Program-made: the position numbers and the translations under genes
Shown: piece after piece, positions 1 to 10,745 of the stretch
Numbering within the stretch: the first letter of the stretch is position 1
Layout of the letters: each line of letters begins with the position of its first letter
The notes under the pieces: model-generated
The model's database searches: none
Told to the model about the DNA's origin: nothing
What the model saw: only the letters and a program-made list of their open reading frames with translations
Source of the DNA: Trypanosoma brucei gambiense DAL972
Taxonomy: Eukaryota; Euglenozoa; Kinetoplastea; Trypanosomatida; Trypanosomatidae
Assembly: GCF_000210295.1 (NCBI RefSeq)
Contig: NC_026739.1
Span: 220,262-284,261, forward strand
Length of the DNA: 64,000 bases
Direction of reading: 5' to 3'

Positions 1-346
1 TGTGGTGGGGAAATTTTTCACAAAGGGGGTGTGAAGCGCAAAAATAATAATAACAATAGGAGTTGTTGTTATTGAAAAATATGGAAACTGCAGTACGGGG
101 GTGGGGAAGAAGATAAAATATAAAAAAAAGAAGTGAGTCAGCCTCCGAATATATCTTTCGTCCAGCTGCCTCTACGCCACGTTTTCGCCTCACTTTCCTT
201 TCCATTGCATGAATCGAAGTTCATCCAATTCGACAGTTATACCGCTTTGGTGTCTTTCCCAACCTTCCTCTTCCTCTTTATTTCTTTCTTTGTATGTGTC
301 CTCACCAGCGATTCATCCATTTGACTTGCGCCAGTTATTTCTTTTC
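1..346. other. 3' flank of the leftmost gene, no gene seen
   Basis: This stretch lies downstream (minus-strand sense) of the serine-rich protein gene and should hold its 3' UTR. It is low in complexity, with A-rich runs near 120-135. The short plus-strand open frames are hydrophobic and low-complexity and show no gene-like features. Confidence 0.5.
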
Positions 347-1825
347 CTACTCGTGCGCCTCTTCATAGTACACATGGGCCTCCGATACGTCAACACATCC
401 GCGCTGCCACCTTTTTTGGGCATGGGCTCGCTCGATCCTTGCAATCAGCTGATCTGCAGTTTCACGCAAGTTACTCAATGGTATTTTTCCTTCCGACGTG
501 CCACCGCTGGAAACTGCACCGGCCATGGTATTGACAGAATCATTACGAGGCATCACACGAGCACCGGCGTCAGTCTCCCAGGAGACACGATTTCGACTCC
601 GTTCAACACTATGTTGCTGTTTTGCTCCCCAATGCGTAGCTATGCATGGCGGAAGGAAGTTCCCTCGGCGGGTACCTCCAGTGAGCGGATTGCAAGAAAG
701 TTGTGGAGGTTGCGACAGGGGATTAAGCCGGGCCGGGGGGAGCACCGGGAGGGGCCGTTTCTTCTTTTTCCTCACATTTTCCGGTGACTCGGCATCAGGA
801 TCGGATTCGGCGTACACATTGCTGCGCGTATTGGTTGAAATCACCCTACCCGAGGAGCCAACGTGCCCACTAGTGATGGTGATAGTCGGAGCGTGAGCTG
901 CAGTACACATATCAACGGTGCTATCTGAAGAGCTTGACGTTTCCTCACCGAATGACGTACTGCTATCAGATGTGCAAACAGGAGCTGTGTTCGTGGTTAC
1001 CTTTTTTGATTGGTGCCGGCAAGAGACTTCCATATCTGAACTACATGTTTGAATCATCTCACAGCACTGCTCTAGTGCGCTGCGCAGCTTTCCTGAAGCG
1101 GCATATGGATCCTTCAGTGCATCGGTAATCAGTTTCCTCATTTCCACCAAGACTTTGCTCATGCGAGCCTCATTACAGTCGCCGTCACACACGTCTTGCC
1201 TCGAAACATCCTCAGCACATTCCTCATCAGGGATAGACTGTGTCTCCTCATTCTCCTGTACAGACCCTTTTCGTAGCACCATGAGTATTTTCATGCACCG
1301 CCGCCTGTACACGGCAGCGGTCCTTCGGAGGTCACCAATTTCTCTCAGAAGAAGCATTACTCCGTTCAGTGCGCTCGTGGTATCAAACACGTCCTGTACC
1401 TCTCCTGCACTATAGTTTCCATCATCCCACCCCTTCGGCAATACACACAGGTGTTCGCAGGCACGCATGATACGGTGTGATGTGCTTTTACGTTCAGAAG
1501 CTCCATATACCGCAAAATTAAGCCCATCCCTGCAAACGTCTCCCCGCGAGCCATACTCATTCACCACTAGTTGCCGCAATGCTTCCTTCAGTGACAGCAC
1601 CATTCCTTGCGAAGGCGCCCCAATGGAATGGGAGTTGCTGACGCCTTGTCTCTTGGTAATTGGAATGCGAATCTGCTCATCTATGTACCCAGCGATTAGC
1701 AGGCAGAACGCTCGCGTGTTTAGATTGCCAATAGGACGTCTGGCACTTTTCCCCAGCAGATCGTCTGCAGGAACGGCAGCAGCATCAGTCACAACCTTCA
1801 AACAATCACAAGAAGGCGCGCACAT
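347..1825 (-). CDS. hypothetical serine-rich protein, trypanosomatid type
   Basis: I do not recognise this 492-residue protein. The frame stays open upstream to 2137, but that part encodes a TA microsatellite (Tyr-Ile repeats) and a pyrimidine tract. A likely splice acceptor lies near 1889, so I start at the ATG at 1823-1825. The N-terminal 250 residues look globular, with several cysteines and helical segments. The C-terminal half is low-complexity: a serine-rich stretch followed by a basic Lys/Pro segment. There is no signal peptide or membrane segment. The disordered basic tail suggests a scaffold or regulatory protein, but that is only an inference. It is the last gene of the leftward array inside the window. 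Confidence 0.7.
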   Translation of the reverse strand: MCAPSCDCLKVVTDAAAVPADDLLGKSARRPIGNLNTRAFCLLIAGYIDEQIRIPITKRQGVSNSHSIGAPSQGMVLSLKEALRQLVVNEYGSRGDVCRDGLNFAVYGASERKSTSHRIMRACEHLCVLPKGWDDGNYSAGEVQDVFDTTSALNGVMLLLREIGDLRRTAAVYRRRCMKILMVLRKGSVQENEETQSIPDEECAEDVSRQDVCDGDCNEARMSKVLVEMRKLITDALKDPYAASGKLRSALEQCCEMIQTCSSDMEVSCRHQSKKVTTNTAPVCTSDSSTSFGEETSSSSDSTVDMCTAAHAPTITITSGHVGSSGRVISTNTRSNVYAESDPDAESPENVRKKKKRPLPVLPPARLNPLSQPPQLSCNPLTGGTRRGNFLPPCIATHWGAKQQHSVERSRNRVSWETDAGARVMPRNDSVNTMAGAVSSGGTSEGKIPLSNLRETADQLIARIERAHAQKRWQRGCVDVSEAHVYYEEAHE

Positions 1826-3109
1826 GCTCCAGCCAACTCCCGCGCTTTTACGTGGAGTATGTGTATACCAATCGGAACGGTTTATTCCTGCTGTTGGTGA
1901 TAAAGAAAAAGTTGTGCAAGTGTATGTATGTATATATATATATATATGGTTTGAATATGGTGATAAAGCCTTGTCCCCTCTGACCTGTACTGCGCCACCA
2001 ATATTTGCTCGAGTTGATTGTACGTTGTATAGTAAGCACGACAAGAATATGGCTACCAGCCTGCAATTGCGCAAGTTCCTGTGGGTTGCGGCTTTTTGCA
2101 GATGGGCAAGAGAAGGGAAGGTAAAAGACCCTTTCAAAGTGGCGACGCAAAGAAACTAGAACAGTGGTGGCCGGCTAGCTTCCATTGCGTTTATACAAGT
2201 ATTTGTTGATTCGAGTTGAGAAGAGAAAAGCCATGGGATCGAAGGGAAACATATATGCGAAAAGAACGATTAGGGGAAAGGAGGGGGAAACACCACAAGA
2301 AGACGACAAAGACAAGGAAACGGAGGGAATAAGTATTTATCAGGACTAACACCAACGTCGGCGGCCGAATGAATCAGGTGAGAAAAGGGGGGGGATAATT
2401 TAGCAAATTGTAGACAAATATGTCAAAGATGTGATAGGGGAAAATGGTGATAACCTCTTGTAGGCAAATAAATGGATATGTGTACCCATCTGTAGCCTTG
2501 TGGGCGTGTCTGTAAATAAGTGCACGTGATATGAGCACTTGTTTATCAGAAATGAACATAACAACAGACCAGATGAGAGATTAATGCCGCAAAACACTAC
2601 AAAACAAAAACGGCCGCATGGGTGCAACAACGCTTACACGCCTCCATGGTGACAAAACAAGCGGGATGATATATCAAAAAGCGAGGAACCGATGGGAAAA
2701 TACCTACGGAAAAGAGGAAAGCATTTCGTGCCCTACTCCGTGTTACTTTCTGCAAGAAAAACATAGCAAACAAGCTAGTATGTGCACATCCACCTTCTCA
2801 AATGGATATTTAGCATATAACCAGGCACTCAGACAACAATAAAAGGGAAGGAACCCCGTGCACGCACACACGCAAACAACCCTTTGCGCCCCTTTCGTTG
2901 CAGCATCCGCCTGACTCCCACACCCGCTTAAGACATAAGAAAAATGCACATCTCCACATCATCGAAACACGAAGCAGGCTTTTCCTCATCCTGACACTCC
3001 CTTACTGAACATTTGTAGACTAATATGCAGTTTTAGCTGATCCACGCAAAAGATGAAACAAATCATTTACGTGGTTTGGGAATAAAGTATCGTCGCGTCC
3101 ATCACCACT
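1826..3109. other. intergenic region between the ubiquitin hydrolase and serine-rich genes
   Basis: About 1.3 kb holding the 3' UTR of the ubiquitin hydrolase and the 5' flank of the serine-rich protein gene. A TA run sits at about 1930-1947. Several short frames exist on both strands but none has gene-like composition. No RNA gene was recognised. Confidence 0.5.
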
Positions 3110-6100
3110 CTATTCACCGACGGCCTTCCGACAGCGTTCATACAAAACGATGTACGGAGTCTCATGCGGTCCGACGACACAGCTGGAACCTTTGAGGACA
3201 GCATCAATATCCTTGGACTGTACCGACGATATGTGCGAGTCATTTGCTAACGCCCACAAGCCATCTTCGTCATTCTCCCTCTCCCCCTTTACCTCCCGGC
3301 ATTCCTTTCCAGTTGAATCAGCGCCTGAAGGATGAAAAAGAAGTGAAAAATAGTGTCCGGAGTACACACCGGGCCCATTATGCAGCAAAACACCCCTCAG
3401 TTTGTATTGCACTTGGATGTCAACAAGCTCATCGCATTCTTCACGCTCCTCACGATGTGCGTTAGGACCATGTGAGGTAATCATATTACCCATATTTCCA
3501 TCATCTTGACTACTATGGAGCGGTGAGCGACTTGATTTCCTTTCCACTCGAACTGGAACATGCAAACACTTCTCGATAGCCACTGCGTCCATCACTTTTT
3601 CGTGTGACTCCGAAGCGTGCGAGTACTGAAAGCGGTTCAGCTGCAAAATGAGGTAGTGTGGAATCCCTTCAACGGCGCTCTCTTCCACAACCCCTTGGGA
3701 CTGTTCATCTTCCTCATTCTCAAAATGTGCACCTAACCCTGCCGAATGATTAACCGTTCCGTGCATGGCGGTGAACATCTCCGCCTGCTCATTGCTGCCA
3801 CAAGATTCACAGAATATCATATTTTCACCTTGAAGGACCTCCCTTGACTCGCGGTAGTTCAGAACCCTGCCGAGTAGTTGCTGCAAGGAACGCTGAAAAG
3901 GCACCCCTGCATTATTCTCATTCTCCTCAGCGTCGCACGACGCACAATCAGATTTACTTTCTACCCCTCTCATGGAAGCGTTATCCGTGTGATATGTGGT
4001 TATGGCCACACGACCATCGGTAGATAGTGCTATTTCTGTACTTTTGGAAATCTCCCGCTCATCGTTGGCAGTTGGCCCCTGAGCAGCGACACACGCAGAT
4101 GATGTTACATGTGCTGCACCGTCACCATCACGGCGCAGTGGAACAGTAACAATCCAAAATGGGGCCCGCCGTGAGCGTGCCGCTCCGCATCCACTGCACT
4201 TAATGGTGGACACGAGGTTCCCACCAAACCACCTTGAAACAAGCATGGGCCGCTGCTTCTCGTCTTTGCGTTTCCCAAACTTGGTGCCCGAATCAGAGCA
4301 GTCTTCATTGCTCTCATCTTGTCCCTCTATGTTGTCATTTTTTTCTGTAAACACGAAGTTGTCGATACGATCCATCAATGTCATAGCAAATTCGGAGGTA
4401 TCGTGCTGGCGACCGTCGTTAAACGGCGGCGGCAAACATTGCTGCAGACGGTATGTATCAATGGCACAGCTATTACACCCGTTGCGTAGATGCCAGTGCA
4501 TTTGGCTTAGAATAAGTGCCACCATAACAACCAGTTCGTCGGCACCACGAGAAAGCTTGTGAAAAACCGCCGTCGTCACTTTCGTTGAATCAACATTATT
4601 TTTTTTATTACTGTTGATGTCAGCGTTGCCGCCAGCGTCTTCGCCAACTTGCCCATCAGCAGCGCCTCGCTCACTGAGTACCTGGAGGACACCGCGCACC
4701 AATTCCAAGCTAAAATATTTCGCGGTGAAAAGAAGCTGAAGAAAGCTATTTACGAAGCATGTATTTCCAGCATTCCTAAGGCCCAAGAAAAGTTGACAAA
4801 CCGCAGAGACCGCCTCTCCCGATTCCTTACCACGCCGAGCAGCAGCCAAGTTGCCTAATCCGTCTGCTATTTCGGAGTTGTCGGCATTTCTTCTGGGGCC
4901 ATCGAGTGACGGGGCTAATTTGACACCAGGTGCCGCATACAGTGGTTTCATTACCTCTCCGCTCGGGCAGCAGCTGGAAAGTTGTTTTCGACCCGCACCG
5001 TCGGCCCCACCCGATGAGTTTTTGTAATAATCTAGGAAAAGTCGGGGGATATGTCCCCGAAAGAGATTCGCCACTGTACTCAACTCATCTCTCGTCATAT
5101 TTACCGGCGTGCAGCACCGCTGTAGAGCTGGGAACACACTAAAGCATGCAAGGGAGAAGATGAGATGTGGCGTGGTGGATTTGGTAAACCTCCACACTTC
5201 TTCCGAAATCATTTCGAGGGCAATGCGTCCCACCATACTAATATCACCGACCACTGGCCTCGTCACCTCGGCCAAGTTCCCCAATGATTCTGTTATCAAG
5301 TGTACGAAGGAGGGCACATCATTGTGCATTGAAGTCTTTAAGAGGGAACAAAACGCACTCACTGTGTACAAGCCGCTGCCATCCGCGGCTGGGCCGCCAA
5401 CTGCACACCCAGGAATGCTATCGGCAGGAATCGTATCATTAAGTGCAAAAATATGGAGCATCTTCAGTATTGAGTACGCCCTTTGGAGTAGCAAATGGAT
5501 TACTATTTGCTCGGATCGCCCATTATTGTTGTGACGGCAGTCAAATGGATCCTTGTGGCATCCGAAAAATTGCGCAGCAACCGGAACGCCATTCCGTTGC
5601 GCAAGCGGTGACTTTTTGAAATCGCTTATTTTCCTTGCGGCAGTCGAAAGGATCTCTCCCGCAACTCTGTGCAAACACCAAAGTGCTACGTCTAGTGCTG
5701 GAAGGGATGACTCAATACTGTCTGCCTCATCGTCGTGTGATAAGGGAGAAGTTGCTGTCTCTACTCTTCTTCTTCGTCTCCCTCGCCCACTGAAGGTTTC
5801 CTGCCGTGGCTTCGCGAAGTTGACGCCGAACGCGAGAAACCCAGAAACAGCTCCAGCAAAAAGCGATGGTTCAGCTGACCCAGCAAGGCTACTAAGAACG
5901 ATCCCGGCAATGGTCCCATCGGCAGTCGCAAAATTGTTCTCCCCTGACCCCTCACTACTAACCTCATCCTTGCTCATTCCGGTTTCCCGTGAGCGGGTGA
6001 AGACATCCATCCGGGAATTATGGTAGGCCGTCTGCAGGGCGCTGCGCACCAAAGCTAACCCTAGCGGTGAAACATTTTCCACGTAATTACGACTCCTTTC

Positions 6101-6310
6101 GACGCGCATTCCAATATCTGATATGCGGCCAACAATAAAGTTTATGACATCGCGTTGACATGGTAGTGTAACTTTCTGAGATTGCCTAAAAAGGGCTGGT
6201 GAATTAAGTTGCAGCAAAATATCAATAAGTGATGGTTGCGCACGCCGTTCCGCCTCTCCTTCCTCTATGGAGTATTGCTGCGAAAGAAAGTCACTGCCCG
6301 CACTAACCAT
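3110..6310 (-). CDS. ubiquitin carboxyl-terminal hydrolase, peptidase family C19 (USP)
   Basis: This is a cysteine protease of the USP family, which removes ubiquitin from proteins. In the 1,066-residue protein the Cys box NAGNTCF places the catalytic Cys at residue 518 (codon 4757-4759). The His box GVYSGHYFSL places the catalytic His at 986 (codon 3353-3355). Two CxxC pairs (Cys705/708 and Cys834/837) match the zinc-binding fingers of the USP fold. Acidic low-complexity inserts split the catalytic domain. The first 500 residues precede it and match nothing I recognise. A T tract at 6342-6352 (minus strand) followed by AG at 6335-6336 fixes the start at 6310. A second T tract near 6430 would allow an upstream ATG at 6388. 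The substrate cannot be told from sequence. Confidence 0.93.
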   Translation of the reverse strand: MVSAGSDFLSQQYSIEEGEAERRAQPSLIDILLQLNSPALFRQSQKVTLPCQRDVINFIVGRISDIGMRVERSRNYVENVSPLGLALVRSALQTAYHNSRMDVFTRSRETGMSKDEVSSEGSGENNFATADGTIAGIVLSSLAGSAEPSLFAGAVSGFLAFGVNFAKPRQETFSGRGRRRRRVETATSPLSHDDEADSIESSLPALDVALWCLHRVAGEILSTAARKISDFKKSPLAQRNGVPVAAQFFGCHKDPFDCRHNNNGRSEQIVIHLLLQRAYSILKMLHIFALNDTIPADSIPGCAVGGPAADGSGLYTVSAFCSLLKTSMHNDVPSFVHLITESLGNLAEVTRPVVGDISMVGRIALEMISEEVWRFTKSTTPHLIFSLACFSVFPALQRCCTPVNMTRDELSTVANLFRGHIPRLFLDYYKNSSGGADGAGRKQLSSCCPSGEVMKPLYAAPGVKLAPSLDGPRRNADNSEIADGLGNLAAARRGKESGEAVSAVCQLFLGLRNAGNTCFVNSFLQLLFTAKYFSLELVRGVLQVLSERGAADGQVGEDAGGNADINSNKKNNVDSTKVTTAVFHKLSRGADELVVMVALILSQMHWHLRNGCNSCAIDTYRLQQCLPPPFNDGRQHDTSEFAMTLMDRIDNFVFTEKNDNIEGQDESNEDCSDSGTKFGKRKDEKQRPMLVSRWFGGNLVSTIKCSGCGAARSRRAPFWIVTVPLRRDGDGAAHVTSSACVAAQGPTANDEREISKSTEIALSTDGRVAITTYHTDNASMRGVESKSDCASCDAEENENNAGVPFQRSLQQLLGRVLNYRESREVLQGENMIFCESCGSNEQAEMFTAMHGTVNHSAGLGAHFENEEDEQSQGVVEESAVEGIPHYLILQLNRFQYSHASESHEKVMDAVAIEKCLHVPVRVERKSSRSPLHSSQDDGNMGNMITSHGPNAHREEREECDELVDIQVQYKLRGVLLHNGPGVYSGHYFSLLFHPSGADSTGKECREVKGERENDEDGLWALANDSHISSVQSKDIDAVLKGSSCVVGPHETPYIVLYERCRKAVGE

Positions 6311-6334
6311 CACACGGTCGGGTATTCCCTCCGG

Positions 6335-6352
6335 CTTCCGCAAAAAAAAAAA
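6335..6352 (-). promoter_or_regulatory. predicted trans-splice acceptor of the ubiquitin hydrolase gene
   Basis: An 11-base T run on the minus strand is followed by GCGGAAG. The AG at 6335-6336 would leave a 5' UTR of about 24 nt before the ATG at 6310. This is inferred from the general trypanosome rule of a polypyrimidine tract then the first AG. Confidence 0.45.
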
Positions 6353-7205
6353 GTCTTTCCTCACCCTCGTCTCCAGCAAACTGTGCAAATATACGTACTC
6401 ACGTACAGTTTTTATTCCTCACTCTTTTAAAAAAAAAAAAAAGCGTATCGGCTCACGCGTCCTGCACTAGCACTTTGACGCCCTTGAGAATAAATGGGTG
6501 CCTATTTATTTGCCTTACGGCCGTCTCACAATGTTTTTTGTTACTTCCCTACTTTATAATAGCAACAACAATTGTAACCGTTGCTGTTACTGCCCTTATA
6601 TATAGGGTCTTAATGTGTATTCCCCTACTCTCGCTCAAGAGAAATAAAAAAAGGGGGTGAATAATCGAAAGACCACAACACATGTACGTACGCTGACGGT
6701 GAAAAGATAGAAGGAAGAATGCACAGAATTCACCAAGGTGAAAGCGGAGGAGTTTGCGTGCAGATGGGATTGAGGAAGGAACAAGTGCACGTTCAATGAA
6801 GTTTCGGTTTTTACTTCACACGTGCATTTAGATTCTCCACCTCTCCACTTGACAGGCACGGGCAGACGTAAGACTACGCAAACCCCAAAAATTCACAACG
6901 ACACAGAAAGATGTCTTTCCTCTTTCTGCTTGCCCCCACGTATTAACCTTTCCACTCAGCAAACCTCGTAGGTAAGTCACTGACTATTGCAGTGGTGCGC
7001 AGGCGATAGTGGAGAGTAAATCATAAAGTCAAGAGCCAAAGTCATTAGTCCCATCCGCTGCGCAGGCCTTTTCAACAAAAATGAGCTCACTGGTGATATC
7101 CATTATTTTCAACTTCTCACCGGTATCCGCGCATATGTGGCAACGAGAAATCGAAGAAAGACAAACTCCCATTGTGAGGATTCAAATTAGTCTGTACGAA
7201 ACTGA
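6353..7205. other. intergenic region
   Basis: This stretch holds the 5' flank of the ubiquitin hydrolase and the 3' flank of the 739-aa gene. It has a 14-base A run near 6429-6442 and no convincing gene on either strand. Confidence 0.5.
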
Positions 7206-9425
7206 TCAGCTAGGCGCAAGCAAGGAGGACCTCGCTTTAAACTCTCGCATGTTAACGGTCGCCATTCCCGTCAATTGCAGTTCCACTAACGATCGTATCA
7301 GCGATTCATCCGAAAGCTGACAAATTCGCTGTATTAGAGAAAGTGGCACAAATTGCTGCTTAGCGTTAGAGCTTGCCATCGCATGGGAGGTGAGAAGGTG
7401 CAATACTCGCACCGAGTCAGGAATTAGGGGACTGAAAAAGTTATTGTACGTCACACCACAGTACGTGTCGCCATGCCGCAGAGCCTCACTTGGAGTACCC
7501 TCATCACATTTACCGCCGGCACACGGAAAGGCTCTTACAGCCTTCTGCACTTCCTCCAACGAGTCGTGCGGTGGGAGCACGGCCAAAAGGGTGGAGCGGA
7601 GCAACTCTGTTGCCAGCGACACCTTTGCGCCGGGTACGGCCATAATTGGTGGTAAAGAAAGGGGCCTTCTCATTACGTACTGTTGTTCCTGAGAAAGTTC
7701 GTCGCGAATATACGCCCCAGAGCCTGTTAATGCGTTAGGCACGAACACCGGAACGCAGCTGGTCAGTGCCTTGGACAAATCGGTAGGCCCCACCGACTTC
7801 GGCGATAAGCGCTCCACATACGCGGTCAAACCGGGTATACGCTTCAGCCGCGTCAGCCTACCGAAAACAAGGTCTTCGTACAGTACGGCGAACGCAACAG
7901 CCTCATTCAATAGATGACCATCTGCCCATTCACAAGCGGCAGCGAAGAGGATGTTCAGAAGCTCGATGCTATTAGAAAGCTGTGCCATATTCTCATGGTA
8001 GCCTCTCGATGTCCCCTGCACCACATTTGCTGGAGAAGTTGTGACATCATTAGCCTCACTCATTGTGGCATGCACCGAGGAGGATAGTGCGAAGGGAGAG
8101 AGCAGTGAATGGAGACCCACCACGACATCCGAAAGTTGGTGTCGAAACGCCCAGAGCGACTGCAACTGCCGAAGCAACAACGGCGGCAGTATCACTGGGA
8201 AACGGCGAAGGGCCTCTCGCAGAAAGCAACAGAAGGGCAAATTTTCGTGCCGAACAAAAAATAAACTCGGTTTGGACCCTTGCAATTTCGCGGCATTTTC
8301 TTGCTCGTTTTTTCCATGGTTCACGCTGTTGCCGTCGCAACTACCATCCGCCTCGACACCACGTGATTCCATTGGAGCGCTCAGCCACAATTTAAGACGC
8401 TCAAGGAATGGTACACATTCATTTTCCTCACCACCACCACTATCAACATCCTGCCGGCGGTGCAACATTCGATCAACAGATCCTTGGAACAGTTTCACGC
8501 AATAGTGACAACTCATAGGACCTCTCAGCGACTCCTCAAGCAGTGCGCCGCCGTAAGCGAGATCGTCCGGGAGCAGAAGTACAGAGAAGCGAATACGAGT
8601 GCGTCGAGTTGACTGCCTCACGCGACATAGAGCAGATAGCGAACTAATGTCATACAGAAGCAGTGTCAGAGGATCTTTTGTACGCCGCGATCTTTCACTT
8701 GCAGAACTACAGTTGCCGCCACCTACAGCAGCACGTTGTGCATTCCCCGCATTTGCACAGCACCGAACAATAAACAGTGCATATTTAACGCATAGACCGC
8801 AACCCCGTCCATGCAGTTGTACCTGTGCTCGACGTCTTGGGTTATGGAAGTGGGTGTGTGCGACTCGCTCCGCTAATCCGGATTTTTCATCATCGTCTCT
8901 ACGGCGCTTCGCGCCCGAAAGGTAAATGTTACTGCAGTCGACACCTGTACCCCCTTCTCCTTCTTCCCCATCCTCCGCGTAAACGGCATCGCACCAATTC
9001 CGCGCCGCCTCTATACAATTGAGTCGTAGCACGCTGGCACTGGCATTGTAGGCACTTGCCCCCCGAGAACTGTCTTCAAGGCCCCGACAGTCGGGCATCA
9101 AGTTTACGGTGAAGACACGAAATCCCCGTCTCTCAAAGTCTTGTACGAGCGCGACTCGCTCCTGATGGGATGTAGAGGGTGCGAGAGAAACCTCTGCTGC
9201 TATAGCAAGTGGCAGGAACCCGTAGCAACCAAGTAGAGTGTTGGGTATCTGGAGAGAATCACTTTTAGTGTCACCGTCTCCATCGGCCCGATTCAAAACT
9301 GTTGAAGGGCTCTCCTCCCAGGCCTCTCCACGGAGAAAGGCAAGTAGTGCATTGATTCCTTCGGACATGAGTAGGGCCGCGACTCGCGCAGCAGCTCCAT
9401 CGAGTATAGCGAGAACATCACTCAT
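7206..9425 (-). CDS. hypothetical 739-aa protein, possible ORC3-like fold
   Basis: The intact minus-strand gene starts at an ATG at 9423-9425. The protein alternates hydrophobic strand and helix segments with charged, cysteine-containing linkers: acidic/basic at about 150-180, and Gly/Ser-rich before residue 260. A segment resembling the end of an AAA-like core (LLLYDISSL, then IRFSVLLL) precedes a helical region. The last 45 residues could form a winged helix. Spacing and some local motifs recall ORC3, the origin-recognition subunit whose AAA core has lost its Walker motifs, and I see no Walker A here. This is a weak fold-level hypothesis; conservatively it is a conserved hypothetical. Its 5' half is repeated after the assembly gap. 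Confidence 0.75.
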   Translation of the reverse strand: MSDVLAILDGAAARVAALLMSEGINALLAFLRGEAWEESPSTVLNRADGDGDTKSDSLQIPNTLLGCYGFLPLAIAAEVSLAPSTSHQERVALVQDFERRGFRVFTVNLMPDCRGLEDSSRGASAYNASASVLRLNCIEAARNWCDAVYAEDGEEGEGGTGVDCSNIYLSGAKRRRDDDEKSGLAERVAHTHFHNPRRRAQVQLHGRGCGLCVKYALFIVRCCANAGNAQRAAVGGGNCSSASERSRRTKDPLTLLLYDISSLSALCRVRQSTRRTRIRFSVLLLPDDLAYGGALLEESLRGPMSCHYCVKLFQGSVDRMLHRRQDVDSGGGEENECVPFLERLKLWLSAPMESRGVEADGSCDGNSVNHGKNEQENAAKLQGSKPSLFFVRHENLPFCCFLREALRRFPVILPPLLLRQLQSLWAFRHQLSDVVVGLHSLLSPFALSSSVHATMSEANDVTTSPANVVQGTSRGYHENMAQLSNSIELLNILFAAACEWADGHLLNEAVAFAVLYEDLVFGRLTRLKRIPGLTAYVERLSPKSVGPTDLSKALTSCVPVFVPNALTGSGAYIRDELSQEQQYVMRRPLSLPPIMAVPGAKVSLATELLRSTLLAVLPPHDSLEEVQKAVRAFPCAGGKCDEGTPSEALRHGDTYCGVTYNNFFSPLIPDSVRVLHLLTSHAMASSNAKQQFVPLSLIQRICQLSDESLIRSLVELQLTGMATVNMREFKARSSLLAPS

Positions 9426-9536
9426 TCACTTCTTACAAAACACAAGAGAGCACGAACGGTGTCTCTCCCGTCTTTGTTGTGATTTCGATAGAGAAATTGN
9501 GTCACAAAAAAAAAGGTCAGGTACGCATAAAAGCAC
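8317..9536. repeat. left copy of a direct repeat abutting the first N gap
   Basis: This 1,220-base segment ends exactly at the Ns and is repeated almost identically at 9638-10856. It covers the 5' half of the 739-aa gene plus about 110 bases upstream. The last bases include an ambiguous N at 9500, typical of a contig end. Confidence 0.9.
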
Positions 9537-9637
9537 NNNNNNNNNNNNNNNNNNNNNNNNNNNNNNNNNNNNNNNNNNNNNNNNNNNNNNNNNNNNNNNN
9601 NNNNNNNNNNNNNNNNNNNNNNNNNNNNNNNNNNNNN
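9537..9637. other. assembly gap
   Basis: A run of 101 Ns (probably a nominal 100-N gap plus one ambiguous base) lies between the two copies of the 1.2-kb repeat. Confidence 0.98.
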
Positions 9638-10745
9638 TGGTTCACGCTTTTGCCGTCGCAACTACCATCCGCCTCGACACCACGTGATTCCATTGGAGCG
9701 CTCAGCCACAATTTAAGACGCTCAAGGAATGGTACACATTCATTTTCCTCACCACCACCACTATCAACATCCTGCCGGCGGTGCAACATTCGATCAACAG
9801 ATCCTTGGAACAGTTTCACGCAATAGTGACAACTCATAGGACCTCTCAGCGACTCCTCAAGCAGTGCGCCGCCGTAAGCGAGATCGTCCGGGAGCAGAAG
9901 TACAGAGAAGCGAATACGAGTGCGTCGAGTTGACTGCCTCACGCGACATAGAGCAGATAGCGAACTAATGTCATACAGAAGCAGTGTCAGAGGATCTTTT
10001 GTACGCCGCGATCTTTCACTTGCAGAACTACAGTTGCCGCCACCTACAGCAGCACGTTGTGCATTCCCCGCATTTGCACAGCACCGAACAATAAACAGTG
10101 CATATTTAACGCATAGACCGCAACCCCGTCCATGCAGTTGTACCTGTGCTCGACGTCTTGGGTTATGGAAGTGGGTGTGTGCGACTCGCTCCGCTAATCC
10201 GGATTTTTCATCATCGTCTCTACGGCGCTTCGCGCCCGAAAAGTAAATGTTACTGCAGTCGACACCTGTACCCCCCTCTCTATCTTTCCCATCCTCCGCG
10301 TAACGGCATCGCACCAATTCCGCGCCGCCTCTATACAATTGAGTCGTAGCACGCTGGCACTGGCATTGTAGGCACTTGCCCCCCGAGAACTGTCTTCAAG
10401 GCCCCGACAGTCGGGCATCAAGTTTACGGTGAAGACACGAAATCCCCGTCTCTCAAAGTCTTGTACGAGCGCGACTCGCTCCTGATGGGATGTAGAGGGT
10501 GCGAGAGAAACCTCTGCTGCTATAGCAAGTGGCAGGAACCCGTAGCAACCAAGTAGAGTGTTGGGTATCTGGAGAGAATCACTTTTAGTGTCACCGTCTC
10601 CATCGGCCCGATTCAAAACTGTTGAAGGGCTCTCCTCCCAGGCCTCTCCACGGAGAAAGGCAAGTAGTGCATTGATTCCTTCGGACATGAGTAGGGCCGC
10701 GACTCGCGCAGCAGCTCCATCGAGTATAGCGAGAACATCACTCAT
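9638..10745 (-). pseudogene. truncated, frameshifted second copy of the 739-aa gene (likely assembly duplicate)
   Basis: The copy begins with the same ATG (10743-10745) and follows the intact gene for about 145 residues. A single-base deletion near 10303, relative to the intact copy, then shifts the frame. The original frame continues as a second open stretch from about 10300 down to the gap at 9638, and the 3' half is missing. A genuine partial tandem duplication is possible, but the position against the Ns makes a redundant contig end more likely. It should not be counted as an extra gene. Confidence 0.7.

Noticed and set aside
9638..10745. Second copy of the 739-aa gene as a real paralogue
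   Set aside because: It is truncated at Ns, frameshifted, and its upstream flank is also duplicated; contig overlap is simpler.
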